Positions 1-11,262 of a DNA stretch of 64,000 bases are shown one piece after another. Below the pieces are notes generated by a model. That model saw only the letters and a list, made by a program, of their open reading frames with translations. It was not told where the DNA came from and ran no database searches. Source of the DNA: Bombardia bombarda. Its lineage: Eukaryota; Ascomycota; Sordariomycetes; Sordariales; Lasiosphaeriaceae. Numbering within the stretch: position 1 is the stretch's first letter; every line of letters begins with the position of its first letter. The position numbers and the translations under genes are program-made. The stretch is from positions 682,001 to 746,000 of the forward strand of contig JAULSR010000009.1 in the NCBI GenBank assembly GCA_030512295.1. The letters are read 5' to 3'.

Positions 1-1587
1 AAGACGATTATAAAGAAACGTTCAATGCCATTGCACAGAAGTCTCCGTGAAAGAAGTCATATGCCTGCTTGCTTGACAATCAATTGGCTGTTGTGTGGAG
101 GTACCCATTGTTGCTTGGTTGTGTACGTGAGGCTTAGTGCATGAGCGATCTAAAGGGCACTGGACTTTGGTCAGTTGAGAGCTTCGTTTGGTCGTCTGAT
201 GTTTGCTGGGTGGCACAAACCTGACAAAGCGGAGAGAACACGTCGATGTCTGACTTACAGTATCAAACCTCAAACGATTTTGACAACATACTATGGAGAT
301 GTCATGGTTCTGATACGAGGATCATCAAGATTACAAGTTTTGTTTTCCTCCACGTCAGAGTATTCTTTTTGTATTACATAAAGTCAAACAGTGCTCCAGT
401 TTGCATACAGAGCGAAAGAAACAAAGACTCAAATACAAATATCTGGAATCTTAGGTAGGGTCCCACCTGGGTTTGTAAATATACAGGAAAGCTGTCTGGG
501 GGATAACTATCAGTGGTAGTTATCAATGGGATACCTTTCCAGAGCGATCAAGTAGGATATATGCATTCTGGGTGTTAGGGATACTCACTTCCATTTCATA
601 TATAATAATGCCTACCTCGTCGAAAGTACGCAAGATGAACATAGGTTGGTGATGCGTCAGGGGTTGAATGCAGATCGCGCGCGGCAGATCAATTGAAAGG
701 CCCACAGCGGCAGGTAGCGGCAAGTTTGGCGGCAGTGGCAACGGCAGGGGACCGCGCGGGTGGACTGTCATTTAGAAGTCTAATTGTCTGGCTGACTTGG
801 CTTGAACTAGTCTTCCACAACCATCACACGGTGGGCGATGTGAGGGGCGATCGCCGGTCTTACATTGAAAGCAGATAGCCGCGCGGGGCGCCCCTCCATT
901 TTTCTTCCTGATTTCAAAATGAAGAAAGATACCAGTCTCCACGGATAATCCGGTAACATGGATGGACTCGCATGAAATTTGAGGGCACAGTTAAAACAGG
1001 TATAGACCCTAACCCCTGAGGAATACGCCCATTCCGGTCGTACTTTCCATTGGTGCCAACTGGCAAGCATGGGTAAGAAAGACACGCAAGAGGACTAGGT
1101 ACGTTCGTAATTCCCGTCACGGAACCCGAGGTGGCTTGGTGTATGACCTTACTAAGACACCCCTGGCACCAATAGCTCACTCCCGTCAGCTTCTGTTCTG
1201 CAATCGTCGGCCCTGATTTGAGCTCGACCGAACTTCGCAATTCCGCCTAGATTCAGCAATAAGATAGGCAGCCCGCAACATTCCGATTCACCTTTGATCC
1301 CACAACAAAACCACGACAGCCCCTCCAGTTTCTATAAGACATTCAGCTTCCCTCTTTCAATCGATTCTTTCTTTCTTTTTTTTTTTTTCCAATCTCAGCC
1401 AGATCAAATGCCATCGCCAATTCGACTTTCACTCCTTCTCAATCTCACCTTTCGCACCTCGCGTCGTCTTACGCGTCTTCACCGCCAAACCCCCACCCTC
1501 CACCATCATCACCACCACCACCACCACCAATTCATCAACCCCACCGGCTACCGTACCCTCAATACCACCTCAACCACCAGCCCCAAA
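1..1587. other. intergenic, no gene recognised
   Basis: Short overlapping reading frames on both strands show no recognisable domain, no coherent splice pattern and no codon bias. A pyrimidine-rich tract at about 1369-1391, just before an ATG at 1408, resembles the CT-rich core promoter of many filamentous-fungal genes and probably belongs to the gene that follows. Confidence 0.5.
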
Positions 1588-2567
1588 ATGTCCACCATGA
1601 AGCAGGCCCAAGTCACCACCTGGGGCGCCTCCCCAAAATGCATCACCGTCCCCTCCCTCCCGTCCCGCCAGCCAACCCCACCCCATCCCGCGACGACCCC
1701 GTGCAAGTCAAAGTCCTCGCCGCAGGCCTGCACAACCTGGTCCGCGGCCGCGCCTCGGGCAAGCACTACTCCGCCAAGACCCTCCCGCACATCCCCGGCG
1801 CCGATGGCGTCGGCACCCTCGTGCCCTCCGGCCAGCTCGTCTACTTCTCCGCCATGGCCGTGCCCGGCGCGGGGTCTTTCGTCGGGTACATCAACCTCCC
1901 GCTCAAGGCGACGGCCCCCATCCCCGATGGCGCCGACCCCGTCAGGGCCGCGGGGCTGCTGAACCCCGTCATGGCGAGCTGGATGGCCATCAAAAAGAGG
2001 ACGGATGTCGCGAAGCTGCCCGCGGGATGGACCTGTGTCATTGTCGGGGCGACGAGTCTGAGCGGCATGGTGGCTGTCTCGGTGGCGAGGGAGTTTGGCG
2101 CGGGGAAGGTGGTGGGCATTGCGCGGGATGGGAAGAAGATGGAGGGCGTCACGGGGCTGGACGAACAGATTGTCTTGGGTTCCGGAGAGGGGGGGCTGGC
2201 GGGGACTGAATGGAACGGCGCCCTGGACGCGGACGTCATTCTGGACTTCATCTATGGCGAGCCGACGCTGGAGCTGTTCAAGGCGCTGAAGGCGGGCAAG
2301 CCGGTGCAGTATGTGCAGATTGGGACGATGGCGGGCCGGACGGTCGATCTGCCGGGGGATGTTCTGAGGAGCAAGGATATCACGATTCGTGGGACCGGGC
2401 CGGGCGCATGGGAGATGAGGGAGGTGGCGGTCGAGGCGCCCAAGATGTTGAAGGCGATTGCTGAGGGACGGGTCGATGCTGTGGGATATGGGTTTAAGGA
2501 GGTCAAGTTGGCGGATATTGAGAGCGAGTGGGAGAATGTGGAGGGGAGGATGGTGGTTGTTCCCTAG
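1588..2567 (+). CDS. MDR-superfamily (zinc-type alcohol dehydrogenase-like) oxidoreductase, frame broken near the N-terminus
   Basis: Medium-chain dehydrogenase/reductase with the quinone-oxidoreductase layout: a GroES-like first half, then a nucleotide-binding half with VIVGATSLSGMVAVSVAREF in the glycine-rich-loop position. The substrate cannot be told. The body is open from 1638 to the stop at 2567. The expected N-terminus, beginning MSTMKQAQVTTWGASPK, lies in another frame from ATG 1588. The two frames must join in the C-rich stretch at about 1650-1690, where no GT-AG intron of usable length fits. This is a one-base insertion, two-base deletion or sequence error. The same upstream frame is open back to ATG 1408 and would add an Arg/Ser-rich leader with a nine-His run (about 1503-1530), possibly a mitochondrial presequence. 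Family assignment is firm; functionality depends on whether the break is real. Confidence 0.75.
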
Positions 2568-3635
2568 AGGGTTGGCCGTTGATTAGGAGATATGGAGGGG
2601 GTGTTTTTGGGTTGCCTTAAATTGGATTGCAGGCTAGATGTTTCTGTTGTAGGGAGTACCGAGGTGGCCGCTTGCCTTTTATAGTAGACATTAGTAGGCA
2701 TAAAATTCACCGTATAATTCCTGGGGCCAGCATTTAGACTTATGGCGTAACTACCTAGGCAGTGTTATCTTGCATTAGGTATGCGGAGTCGCATGTTTCG
2801 TAGGAGCCTGACACGCGCAGGACCTTCCAGCATCTGACGCAGCGCTCCGATCTTTGGATGAGTTTGCACATTCTTGTTGGGTGGATTTGATAGGGATAGG
2901 TGCTGGCTGTTTGCTGCCGTGAGAGTGAGTTGGGCGGCAACATGTTAAATAGAAGATGCAATTCACGATTTCGAATTGTGTCTTTGAATGCTGCAAATAC
3001 AGAAGCAATGACAAACGACGAAAAAAGGCGGAAGGTGCGGGCCATGTCGTTGCCAGCCAGATGTATTGCTCCATGCTGTACCAAGAAGAGCGGACGCAAA
3101 GAAAAACATGGCATTTCTGCTTTTAGTTGAAGTCAGTTGCTGTGTACATCTTTTCTAGGTTTTAAAGCCGGCTTTGCCCCGCTATACCAACGTATGTTGC
3201 AGTGGGTTGCAGTGGAGCAAGCCCCCGCCGGTCAACCGGCTTGGCTCGCTTGGCGCGCAACGGTGATGGGCGATCCACCCAAACAACGTCGCAAATGTCT
3301 GGGACAGTGACGTAACCAGCGTCATACCAAGCACACAGCAGCAGGCAGGCGCGCACCACCACCGCCCACCGCCCAATGCCTGCAACACGATGCCATGGGA
3401 TCACCTTTGAGTTCAAGCTCCGCACTTCCCAGCAAGAATTCTCCAAATCTTGCAACTTGGCTGATTCGAGCCACGCAAGACCAGATGCGACCAAGCAAGA
3501 CTGACGACAAGAATACAACCTAATAAATATCATGCGAATCACGAAACAAAACATTCATTCAAATGACTGTCCGATCCCAGCTAGCAAACAGACACTCCAC
3601 CAGCTTTGTTGTAGCTAATTGAGCCAAACAACACA
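2568..3635. other. intergenic, no gene recognised
   Basis: Contains the 3' flank of the MDR gene and the promoter of the SMP/C2 gene. Minus-strand frames at 2755-3114 and 3162-3554 have no recognisable domain and Cys/Trp-rich, non-coding-like composition. One TACCTAGG motif lies near 2751. Confidence 0.5.
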
Positions 3636-6600
3636 ATGTCGCAAATGGACGACTTTGAAGAACGTGGGGCCCGTCGCGCCCACGGCGGCCCTTACACAGA
3701 CAAGCACCAGGTCCCCACTGTCCAGGGCTACCGCCAACACCGCGATGAGATCAAGGAGCGCCAACACGCCACTGAGGAGGCCCAGAACGAAGAGGACGGC
3801 GGAGAAGGCGCAGGGGACGAGTCCAAAGCACGCCGCGCATATGCCTCCGTCAAGGCCATCGCCAAGGACGAGGATCAGCCTAGGGCTGGAGGGGAACACG
3901 ATGCGTATCCGACCGGGAATCGAAATGCCCCTGAGCCTCCGTCTGGAGAAGATGGAGCAGACAGGCAGCAGCAGCAGCAGCAGCAGCAGCACCAGCACCA
4001 GCACCAGCAGCAGCAGCAGAAATCAGCCACCGAAACCGCCGCCGCCGCTATCTCCCCCAAGGAGAAACGCAAAATCATGAAGAAGCAGTCCCGAGGCAAT
4101 GATGGCGGCCGCGAGGTGACCGACCCCGTCACGCACCTGCCCATCACTGTGCGCGACATGACCAACAAGGACCTGGATTCCACCCCCGAGAACGAACCAA
4201 CGGCAGGGACGCACCACCGCAGCATGACGGGCGTGAAAAGCGCCTCCAAGTCGCAGGACGACCTGGGCAAGGAGAAGCAGGAGCTGGACAGTGGCCATGA
4301 GGGTATGCGGAAGCTGTTTCCGCCACCAGACTGGGCGGATACTAAACGCGAGATGATGCGGACGTATCGCCTTGCATTGGGGGTCGGTATTGCGGCGGCA
4401 GGGGTACTGGTGGGAGTGGGCGTTGTGCTTGCTTCGCTTCTAATGTCTGGGGGACGACAGCAGAGTGATGGATGGTTCGGAAAGAATGAATCCAAGAGAG
4501 GGTGGCCCTGGCACTGGTTGTTCGCCCTGGTGATTCTCTCAGCTACGGCTGCCGCTGGCTTCTTTCTCATCCAAGGCACTACTTTTTGGCTTTCGAAAAA
4601 GGTCGACGATATCTTTGAGGATGAAACGTGGGACGCTGCTGGAGTAGAAGAAACCGACCGGAACCAGTCCGGCGCCGAGCCCCCCGAGTCGGCCGCTTGG
4701 CTCAACAGCCTCTTAGCGTCTGTCTGGCCGCTCATCAACCCAGATCTCTTTTCGTCGCTGGTCGACATGCTCGAGGACGTCATGCAAGCATCCCTCCCCA
4801 AGGTGGTGCGCATGGTCAGCGTCGACGACATCGGGCAGGGCAGTGAAGCTGTCAGGATTCTGGGTGTCAAGTGGCTGCCCACGGGGGCAGCCAGCCAGCC
4901 GGTAGATGCCGAGGGCAAGCTGCGGAAGAAGGAGAAGAACAATGACAGGACTGTCGAAGGGGAGGGTGAGACGGACACCAGGGCCAATAATAACGACCAA
5001 AGTGGAGGTCAGCAGCAGCAAGAATCTGTCGAGGAAGGCATGGAGGGAGAGGAAGGAGACTTCATCAACATGGAGCTGGCCTTTGCCTACCGCGCGCGCT
5101 CGTCTGGAAAATCCATCGCCTCAAAGGCACGCAACGCACATCTTTACCTCAAATTCTACCTCCCCGGGGGGATTTGCGTGCCCGTCTGGGTCGAGCTGCG
5201 CGGTCTCGTGGGCATCATGCGCTTGAGGCTGCAGCTGACGCCCGACCCGCCCTTCTTTGAGCTCTGCACCCTCACGTTCCTCGGCCAGCCGCGCGCCGAC
5301 CTGTCCTGTACGCCTCTGAGCAAGCATAGTCTGAACGTCATGGACCTACCGCTGGTGTCGGGATTCGTGCAGTCGGCTATTGATGCCGCGCTGGCGGAAT
5401 ACGTGGCGCCTAAGAGCCTGACTTTGAACCTCAAGGACATGCTGATTGGCGAAGACTTCAAAAGGGACACGGTCACGCGGGGTGTGGTTTTGGTGTACAT
5501 CAAGCGCGCCAGGGGGTTCAAGCATGGCGACGGGGGCCTGCAGGTCGGTGGGATGGACGTGGTCAAGGGGTCGAGCGACAGCTATGTCACCGTCTCGTGG
5601 GGAAAGTTTGGCAAGCCTGTGTTTTGCACAAGGATCATCGTGGACGAGCAGGAGCCGGTTTTCAACGAATGGGCGAGCATTTTGGTGTCACCGGATGAGA
5701 TCAATGCCGAGGAGACGCTGCGGATCCAGCTGTGGGACTCGGATAAGCATACCGCTGATGATGATCTGGGGAGGACGGAGGTGAAGCTGAAGGAGCTGAT
5801 GCATGGGGAGAGGACCAAGAATAAGATGTGTGATCGGGAGGATGAGCTGAGAGCCGAAGATCCGGATGAGAAGATGCCCGGCCAACTGTCTTGGTCAGTA
5901 GGATACTTCTCCAAGGCGCATATTCAGCAGTGTCAGCTGGAGAAGCAGACTATGGATCCGAGTCTTCGGAGTTTGGACGACATGAAGAACCGGGTGAGAG
6001 AGAACGCCAAGGACAAGCTGCGCGAGGCGAACTGGTCAAAGGACGAAAGCAAGGAGCTTCATCAGCAAGAGGCGCAGGATCATAAAGAGCTGGAGGACAG
6101 CTTGGCCATGGCCGCGCCCCCGCCGGACGGGCTGAGGAGCGGGATCCTCGGCATCCAGATTCACAATATTACTGGCCTGGAGGTGGTAAGGCTCAACAGG
6201 AACAGAGCGCACGGCGCAGGGGACGGCGAGGATAGGGAGGACGAAGCCGAGCAGTCAGATGACTTGCCGGATAGCTACTGCATTGTCGTCTTGAATCATA
6301 AGCAGATATACAGGACGAGAACCAAGCCCAAGAACGCCAAGCCCTTTTTCAATGCCGGCACAGAGCGGTTTGTCAAGGATTGGACGACGGCCGAGGTGAT
6401 TGTTGCGGTCAGGGATAGCAGGGAGGGAGAGAATGATCCCCTGCTGGGGGTGGTCTACCTGCCCCTCAGAAGGGCGTTTGCAGATGGCAAGAGTCAAGTG
6501 ATGATGACGTACCCGCTGGCGGGCGGAGTGGGTTATGGACGCGCCAGGATCAGTCTGATCTGGAGGAGTGTAGAGCTCAAGATGGACAAGGAGCTGCGAG

Positions 6601-7727
6601 GCTGGGATTATGGGACCCTGGAGGTCAAAGGAGGCGTCAAGGCCAGCTTTATCCTCGGCGTGGAGGATAACGGGCTCAAGCAGTGCAAGCTCAAGTTCAA
6701 GACCAAGATTGGAAAGGCCAAAATGTACCCCTGTTCTCAAGGCTCGCCATATGACGAGCAGGAAGAGGAAGGCAGGGTCGCACATGTATGGAAGCCGAAA
6801 GAGCGCCACCACCCGGATAAGCGCGCCGACAGCAACGAGCAAAACACAGGCAGCGTTTTCACTGGCGTGACCAAGCGCTATGCCACCCCCCTTATCGTCG
6901 AATTCCGCGACAAGTCGCTCATGTCAGACTCGACACCAGCCATTGCGGTGCTTTGGCTGAGCGCCATCCCCGACGAGGAGGAACGGACCGTGACGGTCAA
7001 GGTCTGGAAGGGCGGCAAGAAGCAGCTCAAGCGCGCGAGGTCATGTGCGGATTACGAAGGGCTGGAAGAGGGCGAGCAGCCGCTTGGCGAGATGGAGCTC
7101 ACGGTGCGGCTGTGGAGGGGCTTGAGTGGATATCACAAGCGGTATGCGGGGAAGGGGGAGAATAAGGACATCAAAGGCGTGATGGAGGTTTTGGATACGG
7201 TGAATGATGAGAAAATGGCTGAAGAGGAGGATGATGAGGAGGAGGATGACAACTATTCAGACAGCTCTTCTTCTAGCTCGGACGACGATTCAGACTATTA
7301 TGACAGTGACGGCGGGCTGCAAACGAAAAGGGGATCGAAAGAGGAGGCGGAAAAGCGCAAGATGTTGCGCAAGGCAGGGGATTCTGGCAGCGACTCTGAG
7401 GGCGGCTATGATGATGATAAGGACAACAGTAAAAAGACCAAGCCCGTCAATAGGCTGCCGTCCAAGATGAAGAAGAGCGCGTCGTCGCTCTTGGGCGGCA
7501 AGAGCGGGGAGGGGGGCGATGATGATGGGGAGCGCGGCCCGCTGGCGCAGGTGCAGGACTACAAGAAGCACAGGAAGCAGCTGCACAGGAAGCATCGAGG
7601 CGTGATGCAGTGGAAGGCGGCGCGCACGCTGGACTGGATGGGGGACAAGGTGAAGGATGGCAAGGGAAAGGTGGAGGGGTTGTTTGAGCATGGCGAGAAG
7701 GGGAGGGGGGTAGAGACTGAGGTGTAG
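3636..7727 (+). CDS. mug190: SMP-domain and C2-domain lipid-transfer protein, Mug190-like
   Basis: Intronless 1,363-residue protein. In order: a charged N-terminal tail with a Gln/His run (about 111-128); a conserved block near 170 (DPVTHLPITVRDMTNKDLDS); two hydrophobic segments at about 246-270 and 292-318, a likely ER hairpin anchor; an SMP-type lipid-binding domain (about 352-605); a first C2 domain (about 612-725, with SDSYVTVSWG and LWDSDKHTADDDLG); a second C2-like domain (about 829-950); and an acidic Ser/Asp tail near 1190-1222. Hairpin plus SMP plus C2 is the tricalbin/extended-synaptotagmin plan, which moves lipids at ER-plasma membrane contacts. The fungal relative with this order is Mug190 of fission yeast. 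The role is inferred from the family; the second C2 has few of the calcium aspartates. ATG 3636 is the first in frame. Confidence 0.85.
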   Translation: MSQMDDFEERGARRAHGGPYTDKHQVPTVQGYRQHRDEIKERQHATEEAQNEEDGGEGAGDESKARRAYASVKAIAKDEDQPRAGGEHDAYPTGNRNAPEPPSGEDGADRQQQQQQQQHQHQHQQQQQKSATETAAAAISPKEKRKIMKKQSRGNDGGREVTDPVTHLPITVRDMTNKDLDSTPENEPTAGTHHRSMTGVKSASKSQDDLGKEKQELDSGHEGMRKLFPPPDWADTKREMMRTYRLALGVGIAAAGVLVGVGVVLASLLMSGGRQQSDGWFGKNESKRGWPWHWLFALVILSATAAAGFFLIQGTTFWLSKKVDDIFEDETWDAAGVEETDRNQSGAEPPESAAWLNSLLASVWPLINPDLFSSLVDMLEDVMQASLPKVVRMVSVDDIGQGSEAVRILGVKWLPTGAASQPVDAEGKLRKKEKNNDRTVEGEGETDTRANNNDQSGGQQQQESVEEGMEGEEGDFINMELAFAYRARSSGKSIASKARNAHLYLKFYLPGGICVPVWVELRGLVGIMRLRLQLTPDPPFFELCTLTFLGQPRADLSCTPLSKHSLNVMDLPLVSGFVQSAIDAALAEYVAPKSLTLNLKDMLIGEDFKRDTVTRGVVLVYIKRARGFKHGDGGLQVGGMDVVKGSSDSYVTVSWGKFGKPVFCTRIIVDEQEPVFNEWASILVSPDEINAEETLRIQLWDSDKHTADDDLGRTEVKLKELMHGERTKNKMCDREDELRAEDPDEKMPGQLSWSVGYFSKAHIQQCQLEKQTMDPSLRSLDDMKNRVRENAKDKLREANWSKDESKELHQQEAQDHKELEDSLAMAAPPPDGLRSGILGIQIHNITGLEVVRLNRNRAHGAGDGEDREDEAEQSDDLPDSYCIVVLNHKQIYRTRTKPKNAKPFFNAGTERFVKDWTTAEVIVAVRDSREGENDPLLGVVYLPLRRAFADGKSQVMMTYPLAGGVGYGRARISLIWRSVELKMDKELRGWDYGTLEVKGGVKASFILGVEDNGLKQCKLKFKTKIGKAKMYPCSQGSPYDEQEEEGRVAHVWKPKERHHPDKRADSNEQNTGSVFTGVTKRYATPLIVEFRDKSLMSDSTPAIAVLWLSAIPDEEERTVTVKVWKGGKKQLKRARSCADYEGLEEGEQPLGEMELTVRLWRGLSGYHKRYAGKGENKDIKGVMEVLDTVNDEKMAEEEDDEEEDDNYSDSSSSSSDDDSDYYDSDGGLQTKRGSKEEAEKRKMLRKAGDSGSDSEGGYDDDKDNSKKTKPVNRLPSKMKKSASSLLGGKSGEGGDDDGERGPLAQVQDYKKHRKQLHRKHRGVMQWKAARTLDWMGDKVKDGKGKVEGLFEHGEKGRGVETEV

Positions 7728-9111
7728 TATATAGTAGAATAGTAGTATTGTAACTTGACTGGTAATTGGTATTTTCAAGTTTTTTGAATTGAGTGCGTGT
7801 CATGGTTGTGTAACATTATCTGTGGACAATACAACCTTGGCTTACTGTAGGTATGAGCATTACGACTTGGCTATCATGGGGTTCAATTTATACCGTTTAT
7901 CAGAACCTATCGCATTGCGTATGATTGCCGGTGATGTATCTCTCCCATCATTAATCAGCATTGTTGTTACTTTGTCAGCAGAATATTTATGCAGTCACAT
8001 ACATACGTCTGCACATAGGTCACACGTGGTAAGGGAAGTTCAAGATATTGCCGGAAGCTGCACAAGTTAGCTCTAGATTTTCTGTTTCTACCCGCTTGTG
8101 CAGAGAGCACTCAGCCTCTTTCAGAGTCAGAATCAATGAAGTGAAGCGCGAGTCATATGTCAGGCTCTGGTCCCCCCAAGACCGAGTCATTTGAGCTGTT
8201 TACCCCATCAGCAAGGGGCCTCTAAAATATTAACCTACCTATCGCAGCTGAAAGGGTTTCCGGGTTGGGCTGGGTACGCCGAACTATTATTGACAAAGTG
8301 CATCAGCCTAGCGAAACGGCGCTTCCAGTCCGACTCCTCAAAAGCTGACTGGTACATACATAAGTAAATGTTTCAGATAACTGCGCAGTATGTCGTCGGA
8401 GCGGCCCCCAACTCCAGAAGCTAGACTGCATACTACCCTATCCTCCGCCGTGGCTGCATACGGGACACCACTTATAGCTCTGAATTCGCCCAATCATCCG
8501 AGACCTTTCTCAATTCTGCTATACCCTCGATAAACCCCACGTTTCCGCTTAAGTCTGGCCCTTACTGGTTGACAGTCTGGGGAGAATGTGCAGGCCGTTG
8601 GGCAGTAAGTGGTCTCAACTTCGCGTTGTTAGCTTAATGGGCCATCATGGCAGGAAGTACGCACGTAGGTAAGGTAGCACCACACATGTCTGCGGACATC
8701 AGTTACATGCGGTAACCACGCTGAACACGCCACACCACCCCCGAAGCGCCTACGTCGCCTTATCTGAATGGATCGGAGGAAAAACAGGGCCGACAAGGTA
8801 GATCAAGCCCATGTCCAGCGACACGGTGTCTCGCAAGCCACACCACTCATGGATTGTGGGGCAAAAGACTTGATGGGGGGCAGGTCGCAGCTTCACGGCC
8901 GGTCTGCGAGTGAACTGGTATTAGGCAGGTGGGTGGCTGAAGCACGTCACTTATAAAGTGTCGCGCATGGAATCTGCAATGTCTCAGTTCTGCCAGACTC
9001 TTTACCAGTCAGTTGGAGTGGGAACTCTGACCTTCATGTTCCACAGTCTTCCGTCTCCTCCAACAACCACGTCAGTATAACTCAAAGAACCGCAACCCAC
9101 ACCCAGCAGAG
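7728..9111. other. intergenic, promoter side of the P450 gene
   Basis: About 1.4 kb with no coding pattern on either strand. It holds the 3' end of the SMP/C2 gene and the upstream region of the P450, including a TATA-like element (listed separately). Confidence 0.5.
8951..8958 (+). promoter_or_regulatory. TATA-like box upstream of P450
   Basis: TTATAAAG lies about 155 bases before the P450 start codon, within the usual range for a fungal TATA element with a short leader. Position and match are the only evidence. Confidence 0.35.
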
Positions 9112-11021
9112 ATGGCCCTCACACGCCCCATCTCTTCTGTGCCCATCTCTTCTGTGCCCATCTCCTTCGTCCCCAACGCAACTCCCAGCTCCATCCTCCT
9201 CTTCCTCGTCGGCCTCTTCACCCTCTACTACATCACCTCATCCATCCTAGCACGGCGCCGTCTCCGCGCCTTCAAGGGCCCCATCTTCACCTCCTTCTCC
9301 TACGCATGGCTCCTCCGCGCCATCCACAGCGACCGCATGGGCGACTGGCTCACCTGGGCCAACGACGCCTATGGTCCCGGCCGCGGCATCCCCTCCACGG
9401 TGCGCATCGGCCCCTACGACCTCGCCACGAGCGACGCCGAGTTCCTGCGGCGCATCTCGAGCGCCCGTTCTCGCTATAACCGCTCAAACTGGTACGCCAC
9501 CAACCGGCTCGACCCCAACCACGACAGCATGCTCAGCATCACCGACACGCCGGCGCACGACAGGCTGAAAGCCAAGACGGCGTCGGGGTATGCTGGCAAG
9601 GAGAACCCCGGGCTGGAGGGCGACATCGACTCCGTGCTGGGCGACATGGTGGGCTTGATACGGGACAAATATGCAAGGGGACAGGGGAAACTGCTGGATC
9701 TTGCAACGATCTCGCAGTATTTCACGCTGGATTCCATCACCAAGGTGGCGTTTGGGCATGAGTTTGGGTTTCTCAGGAAGGAAGAGGACGTGTATGAGTG
9801 GGTGGCCATGACGACCGAGCTTGGGCCCGCCATGGTGACGGCCGCGAGTATCCCGTATTTGGCCGCCATCATGTCGACCAAGTTTATGATGAGGATCACG
9901 GGGCCAAAGCCGGGTGACAAGAGGGGGTTTGGGAGGATTTTGCCGTGGGTGTCCTTTCCCTCCCGCTCGGTTCCTTCTCCGGTCGAGGGCCTTGACTGAC
10001 TCAAAATGGCCATCCACAGAGTAGCGCGGGAAATCGTAAGTAAACGTTTTGCCCCCGGTGTCAAAGACCAAAAGGACATGCTGGTACGTACACACCTGCG
10101 TTTTGGATGTGCCCAGCCTGCATGCGGTAGCTGACAACACACCCCCCCAGGGCTCCTTTGTCCGCCACGGCCTCACCCAGACCGAGGCCGAGACCGAGTC
10201 CGTCTTCCAGATGCTTGCCGGCTCCGACACCACCGCCACCGCCATCCGCGCTACCATGCTCTATGTCATGACCAATCCGCGTGTCTATTATGCCCTGCGG
10301 ACCGAGATCGACCAGGCCATCCAGGACGGGAGGATCTCTACTCCCATCACTGCTACCGAGGGCGGCGCGCTTCCTTATCTGCAGGTGCGTGTGTCACGAA
10401 CCACTCTCCTTTTCCACTTCCCATTATCATGCATGGACACTGACACATCAGCAAAAAAAAAATTTAAAAAAAAAAAATAGGCCGTGATCCAGGAGGGCCT
10501 CCGCATCCACCCCCCCTTCTCCGCCCTGCTCTCCAAGGTCGTCCCGCCCGAAGGCGACTACACGACCGATGGCGTCTTCGTCCCGGCAGGCACCCGCATC
10601 TCACCCAGCATATTTGCCCTGTGTCGCAACCGCGCCGTCTTTGGCGCCGACGCCGATATCTTTCGGCCCGAGCGCTGGCTTGAAGCGACCCCCGAGGGCC
10701 AGGCAGAGATGAAGAAGAGCACGGATTTGATTTTTGGCCATGGGCGGTGGATGTGTCCCGGGAAGACGGTGGGCTTTTTGGAGCTGAATAAGGTTTTTGT
10801 CGAGGTATGTTTTTTTTTTTGGTTTCTTTTGTTTGGTGAAAGGATGGGGGAAGAGGGGGTTCGAGATTGTCGCTGACTGAATTTGACGTGTCCAGCTCCT
10901 CCGCCACTTTGACCTTGAACTTGCGTACCCTGAGCGGCCGTGGAAGTCCACCAACTATAACTTGTTTCTGCAGAAAGACATGTGGGTAAAGGTGACGGAG
11001 AGGGAGGGGAACAAGGCATGA
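9112..11021 (+). CDS. cytochrome P450, pisatin-demethylase-like, five exons
   Basis: Spliced model join(9112..9944,10020..10083,10151..10384,10481..10804,10896..11021) gives 526 residues in one frame with GT-AG introns of 67-96 nt. The N-terminus has a PISSVPISSVPISFVP repeat, then a membrane anchor (about 26-45). Motifs are complete: I-helix AGSDTT (322-327), K-helix EGLR (382-385), FRPERW (438-443) and heme loop FGHGRWMCPG with Cys469 as thiolate ligand. The GRWxCxGK loop followed by ELNKVFVE is characteristic of the pisatin demethylase-type P450s of ascomycetes, haem monooxygenases at the ER that use a separate P450 reductase. The substrate is not predictable. Intron 3 contains long A runs before its acceptor. 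No biosynthetic partner genes lie beside it, so detoxification is as likely as biosynthesis. Confidence 0.9.
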
Positions 11022-11262
11022 TACATTTGTATAGTAGCGATGGAACTTTATGATTGGTAATCAAGCAAGGGTGATAGTGCTGCTGCTCTGAGTTTGGAGA
11101 GAAGTGCAGGGGAGAGATGCGGTGTACTTTTTCAAGGAAAGGGACATCATCTTGTGCATATAAGCATTGATAACGTGAACAGTCAAGGGCGGTTACGGGT
11201 ATAAGCAAACAACAGTGACATTCTGAAACAAATAATATCCAGACAGAAAGATGGTGCATCTT

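Noticed and set aside
1503..1530. Nine-histidine run resembling an affinity tag
   Set aside because: Made of native CAC/CAT codons inside CCACCATCACC-type low-complexity fungal leader sequence; no vector sequence around it.
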